The notes under the pieces were generated by a model, which did no database searches, was not told where the DNA came from, and saw nothing but the letters and a program-made list of their open reading frames with translations. DNA of 19,491 nt from an uncultured Azospirillum sp. (GTDB lineage: Bacteria > Pseudomonadota > Alphaproteobacteria > Azospirillales > Azospirillaceae), in assembly GCF_946480385.1 (NCBI RefSeq), contig NZ_CAMLJP010000114.1, forward strand, positions 1 through 19,491, given 5' to 3'. Each line of letters begins with the position of its first letter. Within the stretch, counting starts at the first letter, position 1. Both the position numbers and the translations under genes were made by a program. Positions 8,226-15,088 of the stretch are shown here, one piece after another.

Positions 8226-9116
8226 ATGAGCAAGAATACGGTTTCCAAAAGAACGGTTCACTGTGTGGCTTTCGAACCGAAGCATCTCAAGGATGCGCTC
8301 GCATTGTCGCGGCAGGCGCAATGGCCGCACCGTCTGGAAGACTGGTCCCTGACCCTCGCGCTCAGCCAGGGGTTGGTCGCCGTGGATGCCGAGGCGCCGG
8401 AGGGCGCACAGGTCGTCGGCACGGTGCTGATGACCCCCTATGGCGAGGATGCCGCCACCATCAACATGGTGATCGTCGATGAAGGCTGGCGCGGGCAGGG
8501 CCTTGGCCGCCGCCTGATGGACGAGGCCATGATTCTCGCGGGAGGCCGCCCCCTGCGCCTCGTCGCCACCACCGACGGGCTTCCGCTATACGAAAAACTG
8601 GGCTTCCGCGAAATCGGCACTGTCCTTCAATACCAGGGGGAGGCCAGTCCGATGTCAGCGGTTGCGGCGGAAGACGTCACCCCGGCCCGCGCCGGCGACC
8701 GCGCCGCCATCGCCGCCCTCGACCGGCAGGCCTTCGGTGCCGACCGCAGCCTGCTGCTGGAGCGTTTCGCCAAGATCGGCTCCTTCAAGATCCTGCGCCG
8801 CAACGGCGTTCCCGTCGGCTTCGCGGCGCTGCGCGACTTCGGCCGCGGTCAGGTCATCGGTCCGGTGGTTGCGCCCGATGCGGACGGCGCCAAGGCTCTG
8901 ATCGGTCCGATCATCGCCGCGAATCCCGGCAATTTCCTGCGGGTGGACACCACCGCCGACACCGGCCTCGGGCCCTGGCTGGCCGACTGCGGCCTTCGCC
9001 ATGTCGGCGGCGGAATCGCCATGCGCCGCCCCGCTCCCACCGCATCGGCGGCATCGGCACCCGCATCGACCGCCCCCGTTTCGACTTTCGCGCTCGCCAG
9101 CCAGGCACTCGGCTGA
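8226..9116 (+). CDS. Two-domain GNAT-family N-acetyltransferase
   Basis: A 296-residue protein with an N-terminal GNAT domain (about residues 10-140). The acetyl-CoA pyrophosphate loop is RGQGLG at residues 89-94, after the NMVIVDEGW strand; LYEKLGFREIG closes the domain. The second half (about residues 150-275) looks like the C-terminal GNAT-related domain (PF18014-type, YitH-like) found after this kind of acetyltransferase. Such enzymes move acetyl from acetyl-CoA to an amine, but specificity cannot be predicted. ATG 8226 is preceded by AAAGGA at 8214-8219 with 6 bp spacing; the longer upstream frame is not supported. The extreme C-terminus is an Ala/Ser/Thr/Pro-rich tail. The aminotransferase starts 13 bp after its stop, so the two are translated from one message and probably act on related amines. 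Confidence 0.88.
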   Translation: MSKNTVSKRTVHCVAFEPKHLKDALALSRQAQWPHRLEDWSLTLALSQGLVAVDAEAPEGAQVVGTVLMTPYGEDAATINMVIVDEGWRGQGLGRRLMDEAMILAGGRPLRLVATTDGLPLYEKLGFREIGTVLQYQGEASPMSAVAAEDVTPARAGDRAAIAALDRQAFGADRSLLLERFAKIGSFKILRRNGVPVGFAALRDFGRGQVIGPVVAPDADGAKALIGPIIAANPGNFLRVDTTADTGLGPWLADCGLRHVGGGIAMRRPAPTASAASAPASTAPVSTFALASQALG

Positions 9117-9129
9117 TCCGGAGAGGACC

Positions 9130-10506
9130 ATGCTCAGCAATTCCCTGATCGAACTCGACCGTGCCCATCTGGTGCATCCCGTCGCCTCATACCGTGGCCA
9201 TGAGAAGACCGGCGTCCGGGTGATCGCCTCCGGTTCCGGGGCGACCCTCACCGACACGACCGGCCACCGGCTGGTGGACGGCTTCGCCGGCCTGTGGTGC
9301 GTCAATGCCGGCTATGGGCAGAAGAGCCTCGTCGAGGCCGCCACCCGGCAGTTGCAGGAACTGCCCTACGCCACCGGCTATTTCGGGCTTGGCAGCGAGC
9401 CGGCGATCCGGCTGGCGGCGGCGCTGGCCGAACGTGCCCCCGGCGATCTGAACCACGTCTTCTTCACGCTGGGCGGGTCGGACGCGGTGGACAGCACCAT
9501 CCGCTTCATCCGCTATTACTGGCAGGCGAAGGGCCAGCCACAGCGCGACCAGTTCATCTCGATCGAGCAGGGCTATCACGGCTCCTCCACCGTCGGCGCC
9601 GGGCTGACGGCCCTGCCCGCCTTCCATGCCGGCTTCGGCGTGCCGTTCGACTGGCAGCACAAGATTCCGTCGCATTACGCCTACCGCAATCCGGTCGGCG
9701 ACGATGCCGACGCGATCATCGCCGCCTCGCTCGCCGCGCTCGACGCCAAGATCGCCGAGATCGGTGGGCCGGAGCGGGTCGCCGCCTTCTATGCGGAGCC
9801 GATCCAGGGGTCTGGCGGCGTTCTGGTTCCACCCGACGGCTGGATGAAGGCGATGAGCGACCGCTGCCGCAGCCTCGGCATCCTGTTCGTCGCCGACGAG
9901 GTCATCACCGGCTTCGGCCGCACCGGCCCGCTGTTCGCCTGCACCGACGACGGCGTGGTCCCCGACCTGATGACCACGGCGAAGGGCCTGACCTCCGGCT
10001 ATGTGCCGATGGGGGCCGTATTCCTGTCGGACGCGGTGTATGCCACCATCGCCGATGCTGCCGGCCCCGCCGCGGTCGGCCATGGCTACACCTACTCCGC
10101 CCACCCCGTGAGTGCCGCGGTGGGGCTGGAGGCGCTGCGGCTGTACGAGGACGGCCTGCTGGCCAACGGCGTGAAGGCCGGCGCCCGGCTGATGGCCGGA
10201 CTGCGTGCCCTGCGCGACCACCCGCTGGTCGGCGATGTGCGCGGGCGCGGCATGCTGGCCGCCATCGAGCTGGTGGTGGACAAGGACCGCAAGACCCCGC
10301 TGCCCGCCGCCGCCGAGCCGTCCCGGCGGATTTTCGACCGGGCCTGGACCAACGGCTTGGTCATCCGTGCATTCGCCAACGGCGTCCTGGGCTATGCCCC
10401 GCCGCTCTGCTGCACCGATGATGACATCGACGCGATCCTGGAGCGCACGGCCCGCACGCTCGACCAGACATTGGAAGACCCCGACGTCCGCCGGGCGATG
10501 CGATAG
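9130..10506 (+). CDS. Class III (omega) aminotransferase, SpuC-like
   Basis: A 458-residue PLP enzyme of fold type I, class III. The PLP lysine is Lys285 in TTAKGLTSGY. Also visible are the cofactor-phosphate and ring contacts GGSDAVDS and YHGSS, the AFYAEPIQGSGG strand and the VADEVITGFGRTG motif carrying the PLP-binding Asp. The pattern fits omega-aminotransferases of the putrescine-pyruvate (SpuC) and beta-alanine-pyruvate type, which move a terminal amino group to a keto acid and leave an aldehyde. ATG 9130 has GGAGAGG immediately upstream; the longer open frame overlaps the GNAT gene in another phase and is rejected. It follows the GNAT by 13 bp. The likely role is deamination of an imported di- or polyamine, or of a beta/omega-amino acid, supplying aldehyde to the nearby dehydrogenases; substrate unproven. 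Confidence 0.92.
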   Translation: MLSNSLIELDRAHLVHPVASYRGHEKTGVRVIASGSGATLTDTTGHRLVDGFAGLWCVNAGYGQKSLVEAATRQLQELPYATGYFGLGSEPAIRLAAALAERAPGDLNHVFFTLGGSDAVDSTIRFIRYYWQAKGQPQRDQFISIEQGYHGSSTVGAGLTALPAFHAGFGVPFDWQHKIPSHYAYRNPVGDDADAIIAASLAALDAKIAEIGGPERVAAFYAEPIQGSGGVLVPPDGWMKAMSDRCRSLGILFVADEVITGFGRTGPLFACTDDGVVPDLMTTAKGLTSGYVPMGAVFLSDAVYATIADAAGPAAVGHGYTYSAHPVSAAVGLEALRLYEDGLLANGVKAGARLMAGLRALRDHPLVGDVRGRGMLAAIELVVDKDRKTPLPAAAEPSRRIFDRAWTNGLVIRAFANGVLGYAPPLCCTDDDIDAILERTARTLDQTLEDPDVRRAMR

Positions 10507-10512
10507 GCGAAA

Positions 10513-10550
10513 ACGGGGGCGTCCGCGCAAGAATCCGTGAACACCCCCGT
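10513..10550 (+). terminator. Possible weak terminator hairpin after the aminotransferase
   Basis: ACGGGGGCGT at 10513-10522 can pair with ACACCCCCGT at 10541-10550, ten positions with one mismatch, around an 18-nt loop. It sits 6 bp after the aminotransferase stop. There is no clear T-run after it (ATTTT appears about 8 nt later), so termination may be weak or factor-dependent. Confidence 0.4.
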
Positions 10551-10636
10551 ATCCGGCATTTTCTGCTGTCCGGCATCGAAATTCAGAGACAGGCGTCAAG
10601 CCCTTAGACCACACTGGATGGGACAGAAGACCGGAA

Positions 10637-10669
10637 CTCTGGGCTATCTCCAGAGGGGCCACCTCCAGA
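10637..10669. promoter_or_regulatory. Dyad plus direct repeat, candidate operator upstream of the HAD/ABC operon
   Basis: CTCTGG-N7-CCAGAG (10637-10655) is a perfect 6-bp inverted repeat over 19 bp. Its right part CTCCAGA (10648-10654) recurs directly at 10663-10669. It lies about 90-120 bp before the HAD gene in the 251-bp spacer after the aminotransferase, where a promoter for the HAD and ABC genes would be expected. The regulator is unknown. Confidence 0.3.
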
Positions 10670-10743
10670 AACACCCCGGCGACCGATCCCGCCGGACCTG
10701 AAACGCTCCGCCGAACCGGAATGGTTCCCACGCGGTCCTTGAT

Positions 10744-10749
10744 GAGGAG
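10744..10749 (+). promoter_or_regulatory. Ribosome binding site supporting a TTG start
   Basis: GAGGAG here lies 8 nt before TTG 10758. No in-frame ATG or GTG fits between this site and HAD motif I, so the TTG is the likely start of the HAD protein. Confidence 0.65.
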
Positions 10750-10757
10750 TTGGTGCG

Positions 10758-11492
10758 TTGCCCAAGAGTCTGCTGAATTTCAAATATCTGACCTTCGACG
10801 TCGTCGGCACCCTCATCGACTTCGAAGCCGGCATCAAGGACTGCCTCGCCGCAATCGCAGCGGAGGCGGGAACAACGGTGGACGGCGAAGCGGCGCTGAC
10901 CCTCTACCGCGAAGCGCGCTATACCGACGCCACCGACCTGTTCCCCGACGATCTGGTGCGGGTCTATTCGGTCATCGCGCCGAAGCTGGGCCTGCCCGCC
11001 GGCACACAGTACGGTGAACGCCTGCGCGATTCCGCAGCGTCCTGGGCCGGCTTCCCCGACAGCAGGGATGCCATGGCCCGTCTGGCCAAGCGGTACAAGC
11101 TGATCGCGATGACCAATGCGCGGCGCTGGGCCTTCACCCATTTCTCCCGCGAGCTGGGCGACCCGTTCTTTGCCGGCTTCACCGCCGACGACACCGGCGT
11201 CGAGAAGCCCGACCCCGCCTTCTTCCAGCAGGTGTTCGACTTCGTCGAGCGCGACGGCGGCAGCAAGGACGACATCCTGCACGTCGCCCAGAGCCAGTAT
11301 CACGACATCGGGGTTTCGCGGCGCCTCGGCATGACCAATTGCTGGATCCAGCGGCGGCACGCGCTGAAGGGCTATGGCGGCACCATCGAGCCGGCCGAGT
11401 TCACCGAACCGGATTTCCATTTCCGCTCGATGGCGGAACTGGCCGATGCCGTCGACGCGGCCGCCGCTACGCCGAAGACGGTCTCCGCGTAA
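10758..11492 (+). CDS. HAD-superfamily hydrolase (haloacid dehalogenase-like), second copy
   Basis: A 244-residue HAD protein beginning at TTG, chosen because GAGGAG is 8 bp upstream and motif I (LTFDVVGTLIDF; Asp14, Thr18) follows at once. Motif II is Thr119-Asn120 in MTNA, motif III is Lys150 in EKPDP and motif IV is QSQYHD with Asp183. As in the copy at 7199-7867 the first loop is DxxGT rather than DxDGT, the pattern of type II haloacid dehalogenases, but the dehalogenase SSNGFD segment is replaced. The two copies differ widely and are not a recent duplication. The gene leads the ABC importer gene set with a 65-bp gap, so its substrate may be the imported solute or an early product. Function beyond hydrolase is unknown. 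Confidence 0.87.
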   Translation: MPKSLLNFKYLTFDVVGTLIDFEAGIKDCLAAIAAEAGTTVDGEAALTLYREARYTDATDLFPDDLVRVYSVIAPKLGLPAGTQYGERLRDSAASWAGFPDSRDAMARLAKRYKLIAMTNARRWAFTHFSRELGDPFFAGFTADDTGVEKPDPAFFQQVFDFVERDGGSKDDILHVAQSQYHDIGVSRRLGMTNCWIQRRHALKGYGGTIEPAEFTEPDFHFRSMAELADAVDAAAATPKTVSA

Positions 11493-11557
11493 CCGGACCA
11501 AACCGGAGCGCGCCAAGAAATAAGAAACTGACAACACACGAACAGAGTGAGGCTAGC

Positions 11558-13165
11558 ATGACAAAGACGCCTGATAGCTGGACCCGGATCGACGACAGCA
11601 TGGTCGAAAGCGCCATCCGGCGCGGGGCCAACCGCCGCGATCTGCTCAAGATGCTGATGGCGGGCGGTGTGTCGCTCACCGCCGCCAACCTCCTCGTGGG
11701 CCGCGCCAGCGCCGCGGTTTCCGATGAACCGGTGAAGGGCGGTGCGCTCAAGGCCGCCGGCTGGTCGTCGTCCACCGCCGACACGCTCGACCCGGCGAAG
11801 GCGTCGCTGTCGACCGACTATGTCCGCTGCTGCGCCTTCTACAACCGCCTGACCTTCCTCGACAAGGCCGGCATCCCGAAGATGGAGCTGGCCCAGTCCG
11901 TCGATACCGAGGACGCCAAGACCTGGACGATCAAGCTCCGCAAGGGCGTCACCTTCCACGATGGCAAGTCGCTGACCGCCGACGACGTGGTGTTCTCGCT
12001 GAAGCGCCATCTCGATCCGGCCGTCGGGTCGAAGGTCGCGAAGATCGCCGCCCAGATGACCGACATCAAGGCGGTGGACAAGAGCACCGTCGCCATCACG
12101 CTGGCGACCGCGAACGCCGACCTGCCGACCATCCTGGCCATGCATCACTTCATGATCGTGGCCGACGGCACCACCGACTTCTCCAAGGGCAACGGCACCG
12201 GCGCCTTCATCTGCAAAAGCTTCGAGCCGGGCGTGCGGTCCATCGGCGTGCGCAATCCGAACTACTGGAAGGGCGGCCCGTACGTCGACTCCTTCGAATT
12301 CTTCGCGATCAGCGACGACAACGCCCGCGTCAACGCGCTTCTGTCCGGCGACATCCACCTCGCCGCCTCGATCAACCCGCGCTCCACACGGCTGGTCGAG
12401 GGGCAGCAGGGCTTCTCCCTGTCCAAGACGACGTCCGGCAACTACACCGACCTGAACATCCGGCTGGACATGGAGCCGGGCAGCCGCAAGGATTTCGTGG
12501 ACGGGATGAAATATCTCGTCAACCGCGAGCAGATCGTCAAATCCGCCCTGCGCGGTTTCGGCGAGGTCGGCAACGATCAGCCGGTGTCCCCGTCCAGCCC
12601 CTTCCACAACGCCGCGCTGAAGCCCAAGGCTTTCGATCCGGAACGGGCCAAGTCCCTGTTCAAGAAGGCGGGCGTGCTGGGGCAGTCCATCCCGGTGATC
12701 ACGTCGGATGCCGCCTCGTCCGCCGTCGACATGGCCATGGTGATCCAGGCCGCCGGCGCCGACATCGGCATGAAGCTCGACGTCCAGCGCGTGCCGTCCG
12801 ACGGCTATTGGAGCAATTACTGGCTGAAGGCGCCGATCCATTTCGGCAACATCAACCCGCGCCCGACGCCGGACATCCTCTTCTCCCTGCTCTACGCCTC
12901 CGAAGCGCCGTGGAACGAGAGCAAGTACAAGTCCGAGAAGTTCGACAAGATGATGATCGAAGCGCGCGGCACGCTCGCCTGGGCCAAGCGCAAGGAGCTG
13001 TACGACCAGATGCAGGTGATGATCTCCGAAGAGGCCGGCACCATCATCCCCGCCTACATCTCCAACGTGGACGCCATCACCGACAAGCTGAAGGGACTGG
13101 CCCCGAACCCGCTGGGCGGCATGATGGGCTACGCGTTTGCCGAATATGTCTGGCTGGCCGCCTGA
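11558..13165 (+). CDS. ABC transporter substrate-binding protein, family 5 (DppA/OppA type), Tat-exported
   Basis: A 535-residue periplasmic solute-binding protein of the peptide/nickel/opine family (SBP_bac_5). The N-terminus holds a twin-arginine signal: NRRDLLKML at residues 25-33, a hydrophobic stretch to about 48, and a likely cleavage site ASA|A after residue 52. The 25-residue region before the twin arginines is unusually long. Family-5 features include the TWTIKLRKGVTFHDGKSLTA block and DVVFSLKR. ATG 11558 has GTGAGG about 6 bp upstream. It is followed by two permeases and a fused ATPase, making a complete importer. Family-5 proteins bind peptides, opines, agropine-like sugars, nickel or glutathione; the amine-catabolic neighbourhood suggests a peptide or modified amino acid, which is inference. 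Confidence 0.93.
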   Translation: MTKTPDSWTRIDDSMVESAIRRGANRRDLLKMLMAGGVSLTAANLLVGRASAAVSDEPVKGGALKAAGWSSSTADTLDPAKASLSTDYVRCCAFYNRLTFLDKAGIPKMELAQSVDTEDAKTWTIKLRKGVTFHDGKSLTADDVVFSLKRHLDPAVGSKVAKIAAQMTDIKAVDKSTVAITLATANADLPTILAMHHFMIVADGTTDFSKGNGTGAFICKSFEPGVRSIGVRNPNYWKGGPYVDSFEFFAISDDNARVNALLSGDIHLAASINPRSTRLVEGQQGFSLSKTTSGNYTDLNIRLDMEPGSRKDFVDGMKYLVNREQIVKSALRGFGEVGNDQPVSPSSPFHNAALKPKAFDPERAKSLFKKAGVLGQSIPVITSDAASSAVDMAMVIQAAGADIGMKLDVQRVPSDGYWSNYWLKAPIHFGNINPRPTPDILFSLLYASEAPWNESKYKSEKFDKMMIEARGTLAWAKRKELYDQMQVMISEEAGTIIPAYISNVDAITDKLKGLAPNPLGGMMGYAFAEYVWLAA

Positions 13166-13175
13166 AACAGTAAAT

Positions 13176-13219
13176 CGGCGGGCCGGGCCGGGCGACTGTC
13201 CGACCGTCCCGGCCCGCCG
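13176..13219 (+). terminator. Long GC-rich hairpin between binding protein and permease genes
   Basis: CGGCGGGCCGGG (13176-13187) pairs perfectly with CCCGGCCCGCCG (13208-13219) around a 20-nt loop. It sits 10 bp after the binding-protein stop and lacks a T-run. Such hairpins after binding-protein genes commonly stabilise the upstream message or partly terminate it, which would give more binding protein than permease. Confidence 0.6.
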
Positions 13220-13286
13220 TGGCCCCTCTCGTCGTCGCCCAACCGGGCAAGCCCTCCGGGGGCGCCTCACCATGCAGAGGCCAGGC

Positions 13287-14237
13287 ATGACATCACGTGT
13301 TCCCTCCCTCATCCTCGGCCGGCTGTTCATCGCGCTGGTCACCCTGACCATCGTGTCCTTCGCGGTGTTCTTCGCCACCACGCTGCTGCCCGGCGATACG
13401 GCGACTATCCTGCTGGGTCAGGCGGCGACGCCGGAGGCGATCGCCGGCCTGCGCACGGCCATGCATCTCGACGAACCGGCCCTTCTGCGCTTCTTCTACT
13501 GGATCGGCGGGTTGTTCCAGGGCGATCTCGGCACCTCCTACGCCAACCATATGCCGGTGGCGTCGCTGATCGGCGGCCGGCTGCTCAACACGCTGAAGCT
13601 TGCCGCCATGACCACCCTGATATCGGTCCCTCTTGCGCTGACGCTCGGCATCACCGCGGCCATGTGGCGGGGCACGCTGTATGACCGCGTCGTCACCATC
13701 GCCACCATCGGCATCATCTCGGTTCCGGAATTCGTGTTGGCGACCTTGGCCGTCCTGGTGTTCGCGGTTTACCTGAAATGGCTGCCCGCCCTGTCCTTCA
13801 CCTATCAGGTGGACAGCTTCTCCGGGCTGTTGCGGGCCTATGCCATGCCGGTCATCACGCTGACCTTCGGGGTTTCGGCGCAGATGATCCGCATGAGCCG
13901 GGCCGCCGTGATCGAAACGCTGAACACGCCCTATGTCGAGATGGCGCTGCTGAAAGGCGCGTCGCGCCCCCGGCTGGTCCTGCGCCATGCCTTGCCCAAC
14001 GCGCTCGGCCCGATCTCCAACGCGGTGGCGCTGTCGCTGTCCTATCTGGTGGGCGGCGTCATCATCGTCGAGACGATCTTCAACTATCCCGGCATCGCCA
14101 AGCTGATGGTCGACGCGGTGTCCACCCGCGACCTGCCACTGATCCAGTCCTGCGCGATGATTTTCTGCCTGGGGTATCTGATCCTGATCACCGCCGCTGA
14201 CATCGTCGCCATCCTGTCGAACCCGAGGCTCCGATGA
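13287..14237 (+). CDS. ABC transporter permease, DppB/OppB type
   Basis: An inner-membrane permease of 316 residues, the normal size for DppB. A first membrane helix (LFIALVTLTIVSFAVFF) is followed by the periplasmic region with LPGD and then about five more helices. The cytoplasmic EAA loop that contacts the ATPase reads EMALLKGASRPRLVLRHALPNALGP. ATG 13287 is preferred because AGAGG at 13276-13280 lies 6 bp upstream; ATG 13272, in frame, would add five residues and has no good site. The stop overlaps the next permease by four bases (ATGA), which indicates translational coupling. It works as a heterodimer with that permease to move the solute delivered by the binding protein. Confidence 0.92.
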   Translation: MTSRVPSLILGRLFIALVTLTIVSFAVFFATTLLPGDTATILLGQAATPEAIAGLRTAMHLDEPALLRFFYWIGGLFQGDLGTSYANHMPVASLIGGRLLNTLKLAAMTTLISVPLALTLGITAAMWRGTLYDRVVTIATIGIISVPEFVLATLAVLVFAVYLKWLPALSFTYQVDSFSGLLRAYAMPVITLTFGVSAQMIRMSRAAVIETLNTPYVEMALLKGASRPRLVLRHALPNALGPISNAVALSLSYLVGGVIIVETIFNYPGIAKLMVDAVSTRDLPLIQSCAMIFCLGYLILITAADIVAILSNPRLR

Positions 14238-15088
14238 AGACACATACTTCCACCGGCTCCCTCGCAACATGGTCCGGCTACAGGATCAATCCGGTAGGCC
14301 TGGTCAGTTTCTGCGTGGTTCTGTTCTGGGCGCTGGTCGCCCTGTTCGCCCCCTACCTCGCCCCTCACTCCGTGGGGGACATGGTCGATTTCGATTACTT
14401 CGGTCCGATACGGCCCGGCCTGTGGCTCGGCTCGGATTATCTCGGCCGTGACATGCTGTCCCGCATCATCTACGGGACGCGCTACACCGTCGGCATCTCG
14501 CTGGCCGCGGTCTCCATCGCCTGCTTCTCCGGCGTCGTGCTGGGCATGACCTCCGCCGTGCTGCGCGGGCCGGTGGACATGGTGGTCAGCCGGGTGCTCG
14601 ACGCCATGAACTCGATCCCCAGCAAGCTGTTCGGCCTGATGGTGGTGGCGGCGGTGGGATCGTCGATCCCGGTTCTGATCCTGACCCTGTCGGTCATCTA
14701 CATCCCCGGAGCCTACCGCTTCAGCCGGTCGCTGGCGGTCAACATCGACACCATGGACTTCATCATGGTCGCCCGCATCCGCGGGGAGAGCCTGCCCTAT
14801 CTGATCGGGTCGGAGATCCTGCCCAACATCGTCGGTCCGGTTCTGGCCGATCTTGGCCTGCGCTTCGTCTTCATCGTGCTGCTGCTGTCGGGCCTGTCCT
14901 TCCTGGGGCTGGGTGTCCAGCCGCCCTACGCCGACTGGGGGGCGCTGGTGCGCGAGAACATCGGCGGCCTGCCCTTCGCGGCGCCCGCGGTGATCGTGCC
15001 CTCGCTGGCCATCGCCACCCTGACCATCAGCGTCAATCTGCTGATCGACAATCTTCCGCGGAAGATCCGGGATCGGAGTGCCTCCTGA
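14234..15088 (+). CDS. ABC transporter permease, DppC/OppC type
   Basis: A 284-residue partner permease. The N-terminal helix (VSFCVVLFWALVALFAPYLAP) and the LGSDYLGRDMLSRIIYGTR segment are characteristic of DppC/OppC. Several further helices follow, and the EAA loop reads ARIRGESLPYLIGSEILPNIVGP. It overlaps the upstream permease stop at ATGA and the ATPase start by one base, with GAGG about 6 bp before its ATG. The gene order of binding protein, B-type permease, C-type permease and ATPase is the standard one. It forms the second half of the inner-membrane channel. Confidence 0.93.
   Translation: MKTHTSTGSLATWSGYRINPVGLVSFCVVLFWALVALFAPYLAPHSVGDMVDFDYFGPIRPGLWLGSDYLGRDMLSRIIYGTRYTVGISLAAVSIACFSGVVLGMTSAVLRGPVDMVVSRVLDAMNSIPSKLFGLMVVAAVGSSIPVLILTLSVIYIPGAYRFSRSLAVNIDTMDFIMVARIRGESLPYLIGSEILPNIVGPVLADLGLRFVFIVLLLSGLSFLGLGVQPPYADWGALVRENIGGLPFAAPAVIVPSLAIATLTISVNLLIDNLPRKIRDRSAS

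Noticed and set aside
7868..8248. N-terminal extension of the HAD protein up to 8248
   Set aside because: The extension has no family similarity, would overlap the GNAT start, and the internal ATG at 7867 has its own ribosome site right before motif I.
7199..10506. HAD plus aminotransferase as a phosphonatase (PhnX/PhnW) route for 2-aminoethylphosphonate
   Set aside because: The HAD motif I is DCHGT rather than the phosphonatase DxAGT pattern, and the aminotransferase is class III rather than the PhnW type. Kept only as a loose alternative for the HAD substrate.
1777..10506. Classical Puu (gamma-glutamylputrescine) pathway
   Set aside because: A PuuB-like oxidase and aldehyde dehydrogenases are present, but no glutamine-synthetase-like PuuA or PuuD hydrolase is in the window.
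11372..13381. 669-codon antisense ORF opposite the binding protein
   Set aside because: It is a shadow of a gene with a clear Tat signal and family-5 motifs, with biased His/Asp/Gly/Arg composition.
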